64,000 nucleotides of DNA from an uncultured Treponema sp. (GTDB lineage Bacteria; Spirochaetota; Spirochaetia; Treponematales; Treponemataceae). The position numbers and the translations under genes are program-made. Under the pieces are notes generated by a model. The model worked only from the letters and a program-made list of their open reading frames with translations, had not been told where the DNA came from and did no database searches. This document shows, one piece after another, positions 1 through 8,451 of the stretch (the stretch's first letter is position 1; every line of letters starts with the position of its first letter). The stretch spans positions 310,001 to 374,000 of the forward strand of contig CAMVCB010000003.1 of assembly GCA_947165895.1 (NCBI GenBank), in the 5' to 3' direction.

Positions 1-277
1 CACCCACAAGTTTTCCATGCTCCCAGATTCTGTACTTGGGCACGTCCTTTGTGATGTCACAGTCCCTTGCAGAAGTGTTCAAGAAGCGGCTGCCTTCATC
101 ACTGACTTCAATAAGTGGACAGGACTGGGGATTTCTCTGGCAGAAAAGCAGAAAGTCGTAGGCATATTTTAGAGGAAGAATGCATAAATTTGCCTGGGCA
201 AAGCCGTCGCACATACCGGAAGTTTGCCCGATAATCTTTCCTTCTCTGATTAATTTTCGAACTTCATAGGGACTCAT
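1..277 (-). CDS. DUF1445 / D-glutamate cyclase-like protein (3' end outside window)
   Basis: This is the N-terminal ~92 residues of a protein whose gene runs off the left edge. The translation begins MSPYEVRKLIREGKIIGQTS and continues through GMCDGFAQANL and KDVPKYRIW. This is the pattern of the DUF1445 (UPF0317, putative hydro-lyase / D-glutamate cyclase-like) family, whose members often sit beside 5-oxoprolinase genes. The ATG at 277 was chosen because the ATG overlapping the upstream stop (297) reaches a stop after seven codons. The gene follows the pxpBC fusion by 19 nt, so it is probably the next cistron of that operon. Family recognition is from memory of the motif pattern; the exact reaction here is not established. 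Confidence 0.75.
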   Translation of the reverse strand, partial: MSPYEVRKLIREGKIIGQTSGMCDGFAQANLCILPLKYAYDFLLFCQRNPQSCPLIEVSDEGSRFLNTSARDCDITKDVPKYRIWEHGKLVG

Positions 278-296
278 GTTTTTATATGGATTTGCA

Positions 297-2012
297 TTAA
301 TCATCTTTTTCCTCCAGATTAAATCTAACTTTTGTGCCGGGCAGGGCCTGGGCCAGGCAGCACATTGATTCCTTTTTTACGCATGCGATTTTTGCATAGC
401 CACCGGTCGTCTGCCGGTCTGAGGCCATAACCACAGGAAGGCCGGCAGAAGTAATCTGAACAGCCCCCAGAGGAATTGCATCAGAAATTATGTCTGTCTT
501 TCCGCAGTTGAGACTTTCTCCAGTAAAACGAATTCCCATACGATCACTCTGTGGCGCAATAGTGTAAACAAGACTTGTAAAACGCTTAAGGCATTCCTCA
601 TCAAAAAAATCAGTTTGAGAAGATTTCTGGCACTTCAGGGTGAGGATTTCGCCTGGGAATACAGTAACTCCTGACTCAAGTTCTGCCTCCCCAGGTTCCA
701 CAGCATTCTGTCTAGGCGCCCGACCTTCCTTTTTATATCCGAGTGCAAGCTGGTCGCCTGATTCCAGTTTTCGTCCATAATATCCGCCGCTTTTACTCTT
801 AAGATTTGTTGAGCGGCTTCCAAAAAGCTCCGACACAAGAATTCCACCGGAAAAAGCGATGTAAGAACGAAGTCCTTTTGATGCAATGCCGCAGCTAAGC
901 TTTGAACCGGCAGCCGCATGATATTTCTTATTCATTTCAATATTCTGACCGTCAAGAGTTGCAGCTTCAAATACCGCGCCAGTAAGGACAAAATCACATT
1001 CATTTACAAAACTTATATCCGGGCCGGAAAGTGTAGTTTCCAGACAGGCGGCATTTTCATCATTTTCGCAAAGCATGTTTGCAAGTCTGAAGCTAATCTG
1101 GTCCATAGCGCCGCTCTGTGAGATTCCGTATTTTTGATAACCCCTTGTTCCTGAATCCTGAACTGTAGACAAAAGACCCGCTACCAGAATTTTGATTCCC
1201 CCGCCACAGGCAAAAGTTTCTTTTTTGCAGGGAGCCGTGGAGGCGGCAGTAGCAGTGGCAAGAGCCCCAAACTCTTCCTTCATCCATCTATCTTCATCAA
1301 AGTGGTCAAATTCATGGCGGCTTACCGGCATAAAACGGATTTTATCTCCCGCCCTGTACAAAAACTGGGGATTTCTGGATAAATCGAAAAGCTTAAGGGG
1401 TGTCCGGCCAATTATGTTCCAGCCGCCGGGAGACTCCACAGGGTAAAGTCCCGTCTGAGCCCCACCTATTGCAAGGCTGCCCGCTGGAATTTTTGTGCGT
1501 GGACTTTCAAGACGGGGTGTATTAAGACGTTCATCCATTCCACCAAGATAGGGAAAGCCCGGCAAAAATCCCATCATATAAATCAGATATTCAGAAGCAG
1601 AGTGAAGACGGATAACTTCTTCTTTTGTCATCTTTGCGTGAGCACAAACTTTTTCCAGGTCCGGAGCAAATTCCTGGTCTTCATAACAAACCGGAATGGA
1701 GATAATTCTACCCCCCTCCGGTAAGTTGCCCTCCCCTGCCCTGACGCCTGAGCCCTCCTTATCATCCATTTTTTCAAGAACTTCAAGGGCTATTTTTCTA
1801 ATCAGTTCCGGGCTGGCACTTTTTTCATCAAAATAAATTGAAACGGCACAATAAGTCGGAACTATTTCGATAATTTCGGGCATATCCTTTGTCATAAGCT
1901 CGAAAGCCCGGCAAAAAGCCGAAATCTGATGATTTACCTCCGGGCATATTTTCTGCTCAAACTGAATCTGAAGAGAATCCTCACTTGCTGCTACAATCTT
2001 CACTCCACTCAT
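297..2012 (-). CDS. pxpBC: Fused 5-oxoprolinase subunits PxpB-PxpC (KipI-KipA fusion)
   Basis: ATP-dependent 5-oxoprolinase opens 5-oxoproline to glutamate; PxpB and PxpC are normally separate subunits acting with PxpA. Here both lie in one 571-residue chain. Residues ~1-245 match PxpB (KipI, allophanate hydrolase subunit 1-like), with the characteristic GFLPGFPYLGG. Residues ~268-571 match PxpC (KipA), starting near QDSGTRGYQKYGISQSGAMD. A TTG one codon upstream is possible, but ATG at 2012 is preferred. The gene lies 30 nt after livF and is followed by a DUF1445 gene, so it is part of the importer operon. No pxpA is visible; it may lie beyond the left edge. An allophanate-hydrolase role is less likely because no urea carboxylase is nearby. 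Confidence 0.88.
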   Translation of the reverse strand: MSGVKIVAASEDSLQIQFEQKICPEVNHQISAFCRAFELMTKDMPEIIEIVPTYCAVSIYFDEKSASPELIRKIALEVLEKMDDKEGSGVRAGEGNLPEGGRIISIPVCYEDQEFAPDLEKVCAHAKMTKEEVIRLHSASEYLIYMMGFLPGFPYLGGMDERLNTPRLESPRTKIPAGSLAIGGAQTGLYPVESPGGWNIIGRTPLKLFDLSRNPQFLYRAGDKIRFMPVSRHEFDHFDEDRWMKEEFGALATATAASTAPCKKETFACGGGIKILVAGLLSTVQDSGTRGYQKYGISQSGAMDQISFRLANMLCENDENAACLETTLSGPDISFVNECDFVLTGAVFEAATLDGQNIEMNKKYHAAAGSKLSCGIASKGLRSYIAFSGGILVSELFGSRSTNLKSKSGGYYGRKLESGDQLALGYKKEGRAPRQNAVEPGEAELESGVTVFPGEILTLKCQKSSQTDFFDEECLKRFTSLVYTIAPQSDRMGIRFTGESLNCGKTDIISDAIPLGAVQITSAGLPVVMASDRQTTGGYAKIACVKKESMCCLAQALPGTKVRFNLEEKDD

Positions 2013-2042
2013 CAAAAGCCCCGCTAAAAATCAAGTCTTCCG

Positions 2043-2783
2043 TCAACCACCAAGATATGCTTTCTGAACTTCCGGATTTGAAATCAGCTCTGCACTGCTT
2101 CCACTTGCAATTATTTCTCCGGTATGAAGAACATAACCGCGGTCTGCAAACTCAAGTGCAACCTTAGCATTCTGCTCGACAACCAGAAGAGTCATTTTTT
2201 TCTGAACGTTCAGCCTTTTAAGGGCACGGAACATTTCGAACATCAGCTTTGGAGCAAGTCCCATACTTGGCTCGTCCAGCATGATAAAATTGCAGTCGGT
2301 CATCAAAGCGCGTCCTACCGCCAGCATCTGCTGTTCACCACCACTCAAAAGCTCACTGCGCTGTTTGCGTCTCTCATAAAGGCGCGGGAATAGATCATAA
2401 AGAAGGTCGTAAAGCTCCATGGTGCGCATTTCGTGCATATTGTCATCTTTGCGGCCGTAGCAGGCCATCTGAAGGTTTTCTTCAACAGTCAGGTTTCCAA
2501 AAATGTGGCGGCCTTCCGGCACCAGACACATCATTTTTTTCTTAATCAGGGTCTGAGGCTCTGTTTTCAAAATGCTCAAATCCTCGTAAAGGATATCCCC
2601 TTCAAGTACAGTCGGTGCTTCCGGCTTTGGAAGGCGGGACAAGGTAAGCAGGGTTGAAGTTTTTCCAGCTCCATTTGCACCAATCAGAGTAACAATTTCA
2701 CCGTAATCAACATTAAAACTGATTCCGTGAAGGGCTTCTATATTTCCATATCCGACTCTTAAGTTTCTTACATCCAGCAGCAT
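2043..2783 (-). CDS. livF: Branched-chain-type amino acid ABC transporter ATPase LivF
   Basis: Second cytoplasmic ATPase of a LivKHMGF-type high-affinity importer. It shows Walker A GANGAGKT near residue 36, the ABC signature LSGGEQQML near 147 and Walker B LDEPSMGLAP. The length of 246 residues is typical of LivF. It follows livG by 12 nt with a purine-rich GGGGGA ribosome site. Members of this ABC family carry substrates from leucine to amides and urea. The downstream 5-oxoprolinase fusion suggests a 5-oxoproline or glutamate-related substrate here, which is inference from context only. Confidence 0.9.
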   Translation of the reverse strand: MLLDVRNLRVGYGNIEALHGISFNVDYGEIVTLIGANGAGKTSTLLTLSRLPKPEAPTVLEGDILYEDLSILKTEPQTLIKKKMMCLVPEGRHIFGNLTVEENLQMACYGRKDDNMHEMRTMELYDLLYDLFPRLYERRKQRSELLSGGEQQMLAVGRALMTDCNFIMLDEPSMGLAPKLMFEMFRALKRLNVQKKMTLLVVEQNAKVALEFADRGYVLHTGEIIASGSSAELISNPEVQKAYLGG

Positions 2784-2795
2784 ATTTTCCCCCTT

Positions 2796-3614
2796 TTAAC
2801 TCTTTCTTTTTTCCGGCAATCCCGAGTAAGCATCCTTAATGCTTATATCCGCATTTCCGAGGTAGGCTTCAATAACCGCAGGATTTTTCTGAATTTCTTC
2901 AGGGCTGCCTTCCGCAAGTTCCTTTCCAAAGTTGATAACCTTAATATTGTCAGCCAGTGTATTTACAACCTGCATCTGATGTTCAATCATCCAGATTGTG
3001 ATTCCAAAAGTATCATGAATCCAGCGAATATAAGAAATAAGACCGTCCAGGTCGGAGGTTGAAAGACCGGCCGCAGGTTCATCCAGCATCAAAAGCTTAG
3101 GATTCAGGCTGAGGGCGCGGGCAATTTCTACGCGGCGCTGAATTCCATAAGGAAGATTTTTCGGATAATCCAGAGCCTTGTCTGCCAGACTGAATTTTTC
3201 CAGAAGCTCCCAGGCTTCCTTATGAATCTGAGCCTCCCGCTCTTTATATTTTTTTGTCTTGAGAAAAACATCCTTAATTCCAAAGCCAAGGCGGGAATGC
3301 TGGGCAATGCAGATGTTATCAAGCACTGTCATATCGCTCCAAAGGCGGATATTCTGGAAGGTTCGTCCAATCTGCAAATCTGCAATCAGATGAGGCTTAA
3401 GCCCGTTGATTCGTGTGCCGTCAAAAATGATGTCTCCTTCCGAAGGCACATAAAATCCGCTTACAAGATTGAAAACCGTAGTTTTTCCGGCTCCGTTAGG
3501 ACCAATCAGAGCGTTTATGCTTCCATTTTTGATATCCACGTTTATGTCTGTCAAAGCCTGCAAACCCCCGAAACGGTGTGTAAGATGGCTGATTTTTAAT
3601 AAAGTATCACTCAT
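2796..3614 (-). CDS. livG: Branched-chain-type amino acid ABC transporter ATPase LivG
   Basis: First ATPase of the importer, 272 residues. Walker A is GPNGAGKT. The signature is the LivG-type LPYGIQRRVEIARAL rather than LSGGQ, which is normal for this subfamily. Walker B is LMLDEPAAGLS. The ATG overlaps the livM stop by 4 nt (ATGA), a sign of translational coupling. The last ~15 residues after YLGN form a short extension of no recognised function. Confidence 0.9.
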   Translation of the reverse strand: MSDTLLKISHLTHRFGGLQALTDINVDIKNGSINALIGPNGAGKTTVFNLVSGFYVPSEGDIIFDGTRINGLKPHLIADLQIGRTFQNIRLWSDMTVLDNICIAQHSRLGFGIKDVFLKTKKYKEREAQIHKEAWELLEKFSLADKALDYPKNLPYGIQRRVEIARALSLNPKLLMLDEPAAGLSTSDLDGLISYIRWIHDTFGITIWMIEHQMQVVNTLADNIKVINFGKELAEGSPEEIQKNPAVIEAYLGNADISIKDAYSGLPEKRKS

Positions 3615-4690
3615 GCTGCGCCTCCTTCCGATTCTTCCGAATTTCTGATTTCATTTTTGTTAATCGGGAAAAGCTTTTTGAGGCGGGGGAAAACCTTTGT
3701 AAGTTCCTTAGAGCCCATAATTCCTTCCGGATGGAATTCCATAATCAAAATCAGAATCAGAGGGATGATTACCCACTTCAAAATCTGGGCAGGACGTAAA
3801 AGCTCAAGAAGAATTGTAAATACAACTGCTGAAAGAACCGAACCGCTCAAAGAGCCCATACCGCCCAGGTAAACCATTACCAGAGACTCAGTTGATTTCA
3901 TAATTCCAAAGCTTGAAGGGTTGATAAAACCAAGAAGATGAGCAAAGAGACCGCCCGCTATTCCCGCAAGGAAGGAACTGAAGGTAAAGGCAATCAGCTT
4001 CATGCTGTTTGTATTTACCGACATAATTTCAGCAGAAATTTCATCATATTTAACGGCGCTTATTCCCTTTCCTAAAGTTGAGTTCATCAGAAAGTGAATC
4101 GAAACAATGGCAAGGACTGCAAAAATAAGGGCCCAGATTAAAATCCACGGCACATCAATTACATCTGCCATAGAGTTCATCACGCTTTTCATTCCCATAA
4201 GACCACGGCTTCCACCAACCAGAGGAATATTGTTTATTGCGGTAGTTACGATGAAGTTTGCCGCAACCGTAATAATGGCAAGATAGTCATCTCGTGTTTT
4301 GAAAGAAGGGATTGCAACAATAAGGCTTACAAGCATCGCGCCAAGTCCACCAGTCAGAATGCAGATTGGAAAACCCAGAACTGCAAGACTTTCCGGTAAA
4401 AGAGCGTGACCGGTAATCGAATTTCCGTCCTTGAACAAAATTAAAGAAACAACAGATGAAATATAAGCTCCGGTTGCCATAAAACCGCCGTGTCCACAGC
4501 TGAACTCACCCATATAGCCGTTTACGATGTTCAGGCTGGCAGACATAATCGCGTTGATACAGATTGTAACGATGATTGTCTGAAAGTAATTGTTGATAAG
4601 CTCAAACTTTGCAAGAAGCGTAAGAATCAGAATGGTCACGATTGTCGAAAGGGGCATAAATAATTTTCGCTTTCTATCAGTCCATCTCAT
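3611..4690 (-). CDS. livM: ABC transporter permease LivM
   Basis: Inner-membrane permease of the LivHM type, 359 residues with about ten hydrophobic segments. It contains the family region around NIVNGYMGEFSCGHGGFMATGAY and a conserved GGMGSLSGSV segment near residue 275. The start follows an AGGAGG ribosome site 5 nt away. The last ~35 residues form a charged cytoplasmic tail. It lies between livH and livG in the usual Liv order. Confidence 0.9.
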   Translation of the reverse strand: MRWTDRKRKLFMPLSTIVTILILTLLAKFELINNYFQTIIVTICINAIMSASLNIVNGYMGEFSCGHGGFMATGAYISSVVSLILFKDGNSITGHALLPESLAVLGFPICILTGGLGAMLVSLIVAIPSFKTRDDYLAIITVAANFIVTTAINNIPLVGGSRGLMGMKSVMNSMADVIDVPWILIWALIFAVLAIVSIHFLMNSTLGKGISAVKYDEISAEIMSVNTNSMKLIAFTFSSFLAGIAGGLFAHLLGFINPSSFGIMKSTESLVMVYLGGMGSLSGSVLSAVVFTILLELLRPAQILKWVIIPLILILIMEFHPEGIMGSKELTKVFPRLKKLFPINKNEIRNSEESEGGAA

Positions 4691-4707
4691 AAAATCCTCC
4701 TAAAACT

Positions 4708-5619
4708 TTAAATCTTCGTACTCTTAGCTACGCCAAAAAATCCTGTAGGTTTGATAGTCAGGATAACCAGAAGGATTACAAAGGAAATCAAATCCTTGTA
4801 GCTTGAAGGCAGAAAGGCTGTAACAAAAATCTCAATAAATCCCAGCAGAAAGCCGCCGATAAAGGCACCTTTAATATCGCCGATGCCGCCTACAACCGCC
4901 GCAATAAAGGCCTTCCATCCGATAATCATTCCCATATAAGGGTCCATTACCGGGTAAGACATACCAAAAAGGATTCCGGCAACCGCCGCAAGGGCAGAAC
5001 CAAGGGCAAATGTAAAAGTGATAACTGTATTTACAGGGATTCCCATAAGAGGAATCGCGAATTTGTCGTAAGAAATTGCGCGCATACTCATTCCCAGTGT
5101 AGTTTTCTGAACTATGAACTGAAGAACTGCAAAAATCAAAACTGCGCTGACTATAACAAGAACCTTAAGACTTGTGATTGTAACAGGCCCGATATTCCAT
5201 ACGTATTTTGGAAGAATATCCGGGAAGCTGCGGGCTGAAGCTCCCAGCACGGCAAGGTTTCCGTTTTCAAGAATAAAACCAATCATCAAAGCTGTGATGA
5301 CAACGTAAAGTCTGTTTGCACCTTTGGCACGAAGAGGTTTATAGGCAATTTTTTCTATTGCAACACCTAAAAGTGCTGTAAGAGCCATTGTTGAAACCAG
5401 AGTGATAATAAACAAAGGAAGACCGGCAATACCGGCAAACTTTGCTGTAATAAAAGCTACGATAAAAAATGCAATGTAGGTGGATGTCATAAAGATATCA
5501 CCGTGGGCAAAGTTTATAAGCCTCAAAACACCGTAGACCAGACAATATCCAAGAGCAATCATTGAATAAAAGCTGCCCCACTGAAGTGCATTAAAAATAT
5601 TTTGAATTAAAAATGTCAT
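4708..5619 (-). CDS. livH: ABC transporter permease LivH
   Basis: Second inner-membrane permease of the importer. It shows the LivH motif YCLVYGVLRLINFAHGDIFM near the N-terminus and the late GWKAFIAAVVGGIGDIKGA segment. The open frame extends four codons further upstream, but ATG at 5619 is preferred because GGAGG then lies just before it; the earlier ATG would place this site inside the gene. It is separated from the binding-protein gene by 65 nt containing a hairpin. Confidence 0.9.
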   Translation of the reverse strand: MTFLIQNIFNALQWGSFYSMIALGYCLVYGVLRLINFAHGDIFMTSTYIAFFIVAFITAKFAGIAGLPLFIITLVSTMALTALLGVAIEKIAYKPLRAKGANRLYVVITALMIGFILENGNLAVLGASARSFPDILPKYVWNIGPVTITSLKVLVIVSAVLIFAVLQFIVQKTTLGMSMRAISYDKFAIPLMGIPVNTVITFTFALGSALAAVAGILFGMSYPVMDPYMGMIIGWKAFIAAVVGGIGDIKGAFIGGFLLGFIEIFVTAFLPSSYKDLISFVILLVILTIKPTGFFGVAKSTKI

Positions 5620-5648
5620 ATGTGCCTCCATTCAGACTGCGGTAAAAG

Positions 5649-5677
5649 CTGGCAGAAGATAGAAGCTCTCCTGCCAG
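5649..5677 (-). terminator. Intercistronic hairpin between livK and livH
   Basis: Inverted repeat CTGGCAG / CTGCCAG with a 15-nt loop, followed in the operon direction by CTTTT. It sits just after the binding-protein gene. Such hairpins commonly protect or partly terminate mRNA so that the binding protein is made in excess over the permeases. Confidence 0.55.
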
Positions 5678-5684
5678 ACTAGAA

Positions 5685-6848
5685 CTATGGCTGTAAGCTC
5701 TTTACGAACTCAAACTCGCCTTCTTTTGTAACTCGAACAACAACTGCATCCTTAACAGGGTCACCGTCCGGAGTAAACTTCATGTTTCCTGTTACACCGG
5801 CAAAGCTCTGGATTTTACCCATTGCATCTTTTACAGCTAGGCGGTCTTTTTTGAGGTTTCCAGAGAGACCTGCATCCTGAATTGCCTGAAGAACAATGTA
5901 AGTAGCATCGTAAGTGAGGGCGGCAACATCATCAGGTGTATAACCGTAAGCTTTCTGATATTTTTCGATGAATTCCTTTGTTTTTCCCTGGGCACCCTTT
6001 GCAGCATAGTGAGTTGTAAAGTAAGCACCAACTACAGCACCTTTTGAAAGAGGGAAAAGGTCTGCCGACCCCCATGAATCAGAACCCATAACAGGTTTTG
6101 TCCAGCCCAAATCCTTAGCCTGAGAAGTAATCAGACCAACAAAGTTGTAATAATCAGGAAGGTAAAGAAAATCGGCTTTTGAGTTCACAACCTTTGTAAG
6201 CTGAACACTAAAGTCCTGGTCTTTCTGTCCGAAGGATTCAAAAACAACGCACTTTCCGTATTTAGCTTCCCATTCCTGCTTGAAGAGCTCTGCCAGAGTT
6301 TTTGAATAGTCATCCTCAAGGTTGTAAACAATTGCTACATTCTTTCCGCCGAACTGTTCGCTTGCAAACTTTGCAGCAACAGGAGCCTGGAAAGGATCGA
6401 GAAAGCAGGCACGGAAACAGAAAGGACGGCCAGCAGTTGCTTTAGGGTTTGTTGCCCAAGGAGTAATCATTGGAACTTTCATATCGTTGTAGATTTCTCC
6501 GGCTGGAATTGCGCGGCCAGAACCTTCAGGTCCGATAGAAGCAAGAACTTTATCAATATCGATAAGCTTGTTAGCGGCGTTGATTGCAGAGTCAGCCTTC
6601 AATTCGTTATCTACATAAACAAATTCAAGAAGATATTTTTCACCTTTTACATCAAGACCGCCGGCAGAGTTGATTTCTGATTTTATAATTTCACCAGCAA
6701 ATTTTGCGCTTTCACCAACTTTTGGGGAGTCGCCGGTAAGAGGAATGTTAAAACCAAGTTTGATTGTTTTCTGCTTTGCTGCGAAAACATTTGCCATTGC
6801 AAGGAAAGCAATAAGGCCAGGAACGATAATTTTGCGAAGTTTTTTCAT
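5685..6848 (-). CDS. livK: Periplasmic amino-acid-type binding protein (LivK/Peripla_BP_6)
   Basis: Substrate-binding protein of the importer, 387 residues. The open frame begins 27 codons upstream, but ATG at 6848 is chosen because it has an AGGAG site and begins a signal peptide: MKKLRK, a hydrophobic stretch, then a likely signal peptidase I site VFA-AK. No lipobox cysteine is seen. The mature part starts IKLGFNIPLTGDSPKVGESA and has the family pattern IGPEGSGRAIPAGEIYN and MGSDSWGSADL. As the first gene of the operon it lies downstream of an inverted repeat and the pucR gene. Confidence 0.9.
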   Translation of the reverse strand: MKKLRKIIVPGLIAFLAMANVFAAKQKTIKLGFNIPLTGDSPKVGESAKFAGEIIKSEINSAGGLDVKGEKYLLEFVYVDNELKADSAINAANKLIDIDKVLASIGPEGSGRAIPAGEIYNDMKVPMITPWATNPKATAGRPFCFRACFLDPFQAPVAAKFASEQFGGKNVAIVYNLEDDYSKTLAELFKQEWEAKYGKCVVFESFGQKDQDFSVQLTKVVNSKADFLYLPDYYNFVGLITSQAKDLGWTKPVMGSDSWGSADLFPLSKGAVVGAYFTTHYAAKGAQGKTKEFIEKYQKAYGYTPDDVAALTYDATYIVLQAIQDAGLSGNLKKDRLAVKDAMGKIQSFAGVTGNMKFTPDGDPVKDAVVVRVTKEGEFEFVKSLQP

Positions 6849-7031
6849 ACTAGGCTCCTTGTCGTACAAAGAACCTTTCTGAAATTCAGCAAAGCCCTTT
6901 GTACATAGAATTAAAATGCCATACGACATTTTTCATGTACACAGCGCCTTTGCTGACGTTTAATACATTCAAAAAGCATTTCGCTTTCTGTTGTGAACAA
7001 AATATAAAAAAAAGATTTTTTACTCATTGGG

Positions 7032-7070
7032 CAAACTGCACAAATAATTCATTTTTAATTGTGCAATTTG
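7032..7070. promoter_or_regulatory. Imperfect inverted repeat upstream of livK (candidate PucR operator)
   Basis: Two 14-bp arms, CAAACTGCACAAAT (7032-7045) and AATTGTGCAATTTG (7057-7070), are inverted copies matching at 12 of 14 positions and separated by 11 bp of AT-rich sequence. They lie in the gap between the pucR stop and the livK start, where an activator would act. That PucR binds here is inference. Confidence 0.4.
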
Positions 7071-7110
7071 TATAAAAGCAGCATTTTCATATATTAAAAT
7101 TGCCTTTTTA

Positions 7111-8301
7111 TCAAAACTCATCCAGCATATCTTTAACATGAAGGGCTGTCATAATTTTATACATAGCTTCCGAATCCTGCATATCTACTCCCAGAATTTC
7201 AGAAATACGGCGGATGCGATAATTGATTGTATTGCGATGTGCAAAAATTCCATCCGCTGTTTTCTGAACTCGACCTCCGTGACTGGCATAAAATTTTAAG
7301 GTTTCTAGAAAATCGTCCCGTTTATCTTTTCCAAGACAATCAAGCTTGCCCAGAACTTCATTATAAAAATTTTCAAGTACAGACTTATCCTTTACTTCAG
7401 AAAAAATTTTATAGACACCAAGAGAATTATAATCATTTACACTTGAATCGGAATTCAAAAATTTAAGGGCAAATTCTGCGTGGGAATATTCTGCTGCAAG
7501 TTCTTTATAGGAATGGCAGACAGCGGAAACAGCAATTTTTGTTCCAATCAGATATTTGTCCTTTGTTATAATCTTATTCATGATTGCTGCTGTATCACGA
7601 CCGTCGGTATGAAGAATATAAATTGCACTTCCGTTAAAAAGATACCAGCAGAAATCAAAGGGGCTGAGCCCTATTTTTGTATTAAACGAATAATCCAGAT
7701 AACGCTGCAGCTGGTCTGTATTGTTATCAAAAAGATTTTCAGGAAGCTTCATAAGAATGACAGAAAAAACTTCGGCATTTGCAAAAGATGTATTTTGCAG
7801 GCAGGAAACATCAAAGTTTTTGGGATGAAAAACTGCATCATAAAAGCACTGTTCAAGAGTTTTATGCTTCTGATTATCATTTACAATTCTGTTACAGACT
7901 TCCTGCATTAAATCTATAGTGTGAACATCCCAGGGCATGGTAAAGAGAGGAAACTGCAGTCTTTCGCACAGGGCGATAATTGAAGCAGGAATTGTATCTA
8001 TGTATTTTCCGACGTTTACAATAAGACCGGATGCATTACGCTTTGAAAGCTCTGTAATTGTCCTGTAAAGAAATTCGGTTATATATTCTTTTGACTGGTC
8101 GGCTGTATTCTGTGAATGACGGTAAACGTTCAGCCCGGTTGTCAGGGCAAGTTCACTGCCACGGATAAATTCGATTGTTTCTGGATCTTCGGTATAGCAG
8201 ATCCAGCTTACATATCTGTTAAGCCCGTCTTTACCGGCAACAAGTTTGAGTCTGAACATATTAATAGTATAGTTATAAATATATTGAACGCTTAAAGCCA
8301 T
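7111..8301 (-). CDS. PucR-family transcriptional regulator
   Basis: DNA-binding regulator of 396 residues. The N-terminal PucR domain begins near residue 15 with the typical FRLKLVAGKDGLNRYVSW. The C-terminal ~60 residues carry the family helix-turn-helix FAHRNTINYRIRRISEILG. Members of this family usually activate purine, amide or amino-acid catabolic genes lying next to them. It is immediately upstream of, and codirectional with, the liv-pxpBC operon, so it is the likely regulator of that operon. No strong ribosome site was seen before the first ATG; ATG at codon 15 is a less likely alternative because it would trim the domain. Confidence 0.85.
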   Translation of the reverse strand: MALSVQYIYNYTINMFRLKLVAGKDGLNRYVSWICYTEDPETIEFIRGSELALTTGLNVYRHSQNTADQSKEYITEFLYRTITELSKRNASGLIVNVGKYIDTIPASIIALCERLQFPLFTMPWDVHTIDLMQEVCNRIVNDNQKHKTLEQCFYDAVFHPKNFDVSCLQNTSFANAEVFSVILMKLPENLFDNNTDQLQRYLDYSFNTKIGLSPFDFCWYLFNGSAIYILHTDGRDTAAIMNKIITKDKYLIGTKIAVSAVCHSYKELAAEYSHAEFALKFLNSDSSVNDYNSLGVYKIFSEVKDKSVLENFYNEVLGKLDCLGKDKRDDFLETLKFYASHGGRVQKTADGIFAHRNTINYRIRRISEILGVDMQDSEAMYKIMTALHVKDMLDEF

Positions 8302-8334
8302 AATTTGCCAGAATCAGGGTTAGGGATTGGACTT

Positions 8335-8437
8335 GTGCGCGAATGCGCAAACCCGCAGCCGCGGGTTCGAAGGCGAAAGCCGGAGCAAGGGAAAGCCCGA
8401 CCACAGGCTGTCGTCCGGCAGCCTGTGGGAACCTCCC
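8335..8437. repeat. GC-rich hairpin cluster between glnN and pucR
   Basis: A compact GC-rich block in an otherwise AT-rich gap. It holds the hairpins AACCCGC-AGCC-GCGGGTT (8350-8367) and CCACAGGCTG / CAGCCTGTGG (8401-8428), with smaller inverted pairs at both ends. No T-tract follows, so a simple intrinsic terminator of glnN is not a full explanation. It is probably one of the genome's structured intergenic repeats; no second copy was recognised in the window. Confidence 0.5.
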
Positions 8438-8451
8438 GAGAAGAGTAAAAC

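Noticed and set aside
1704..1765. GC-rich stretch in pxpBC considered as a repeat insertion
   Set aside because: No inverted arms or matching copy; this position is a naturally variable linker in PxpB proteins.
8350..8380. GCGGGTTCGAA looked like the T-arm of a tRNA
   Set aside because: The surrounding bases form a simple AACCCGC/GCGGGTT hairpin; no acceptor, D or anticodon arms can be placed.
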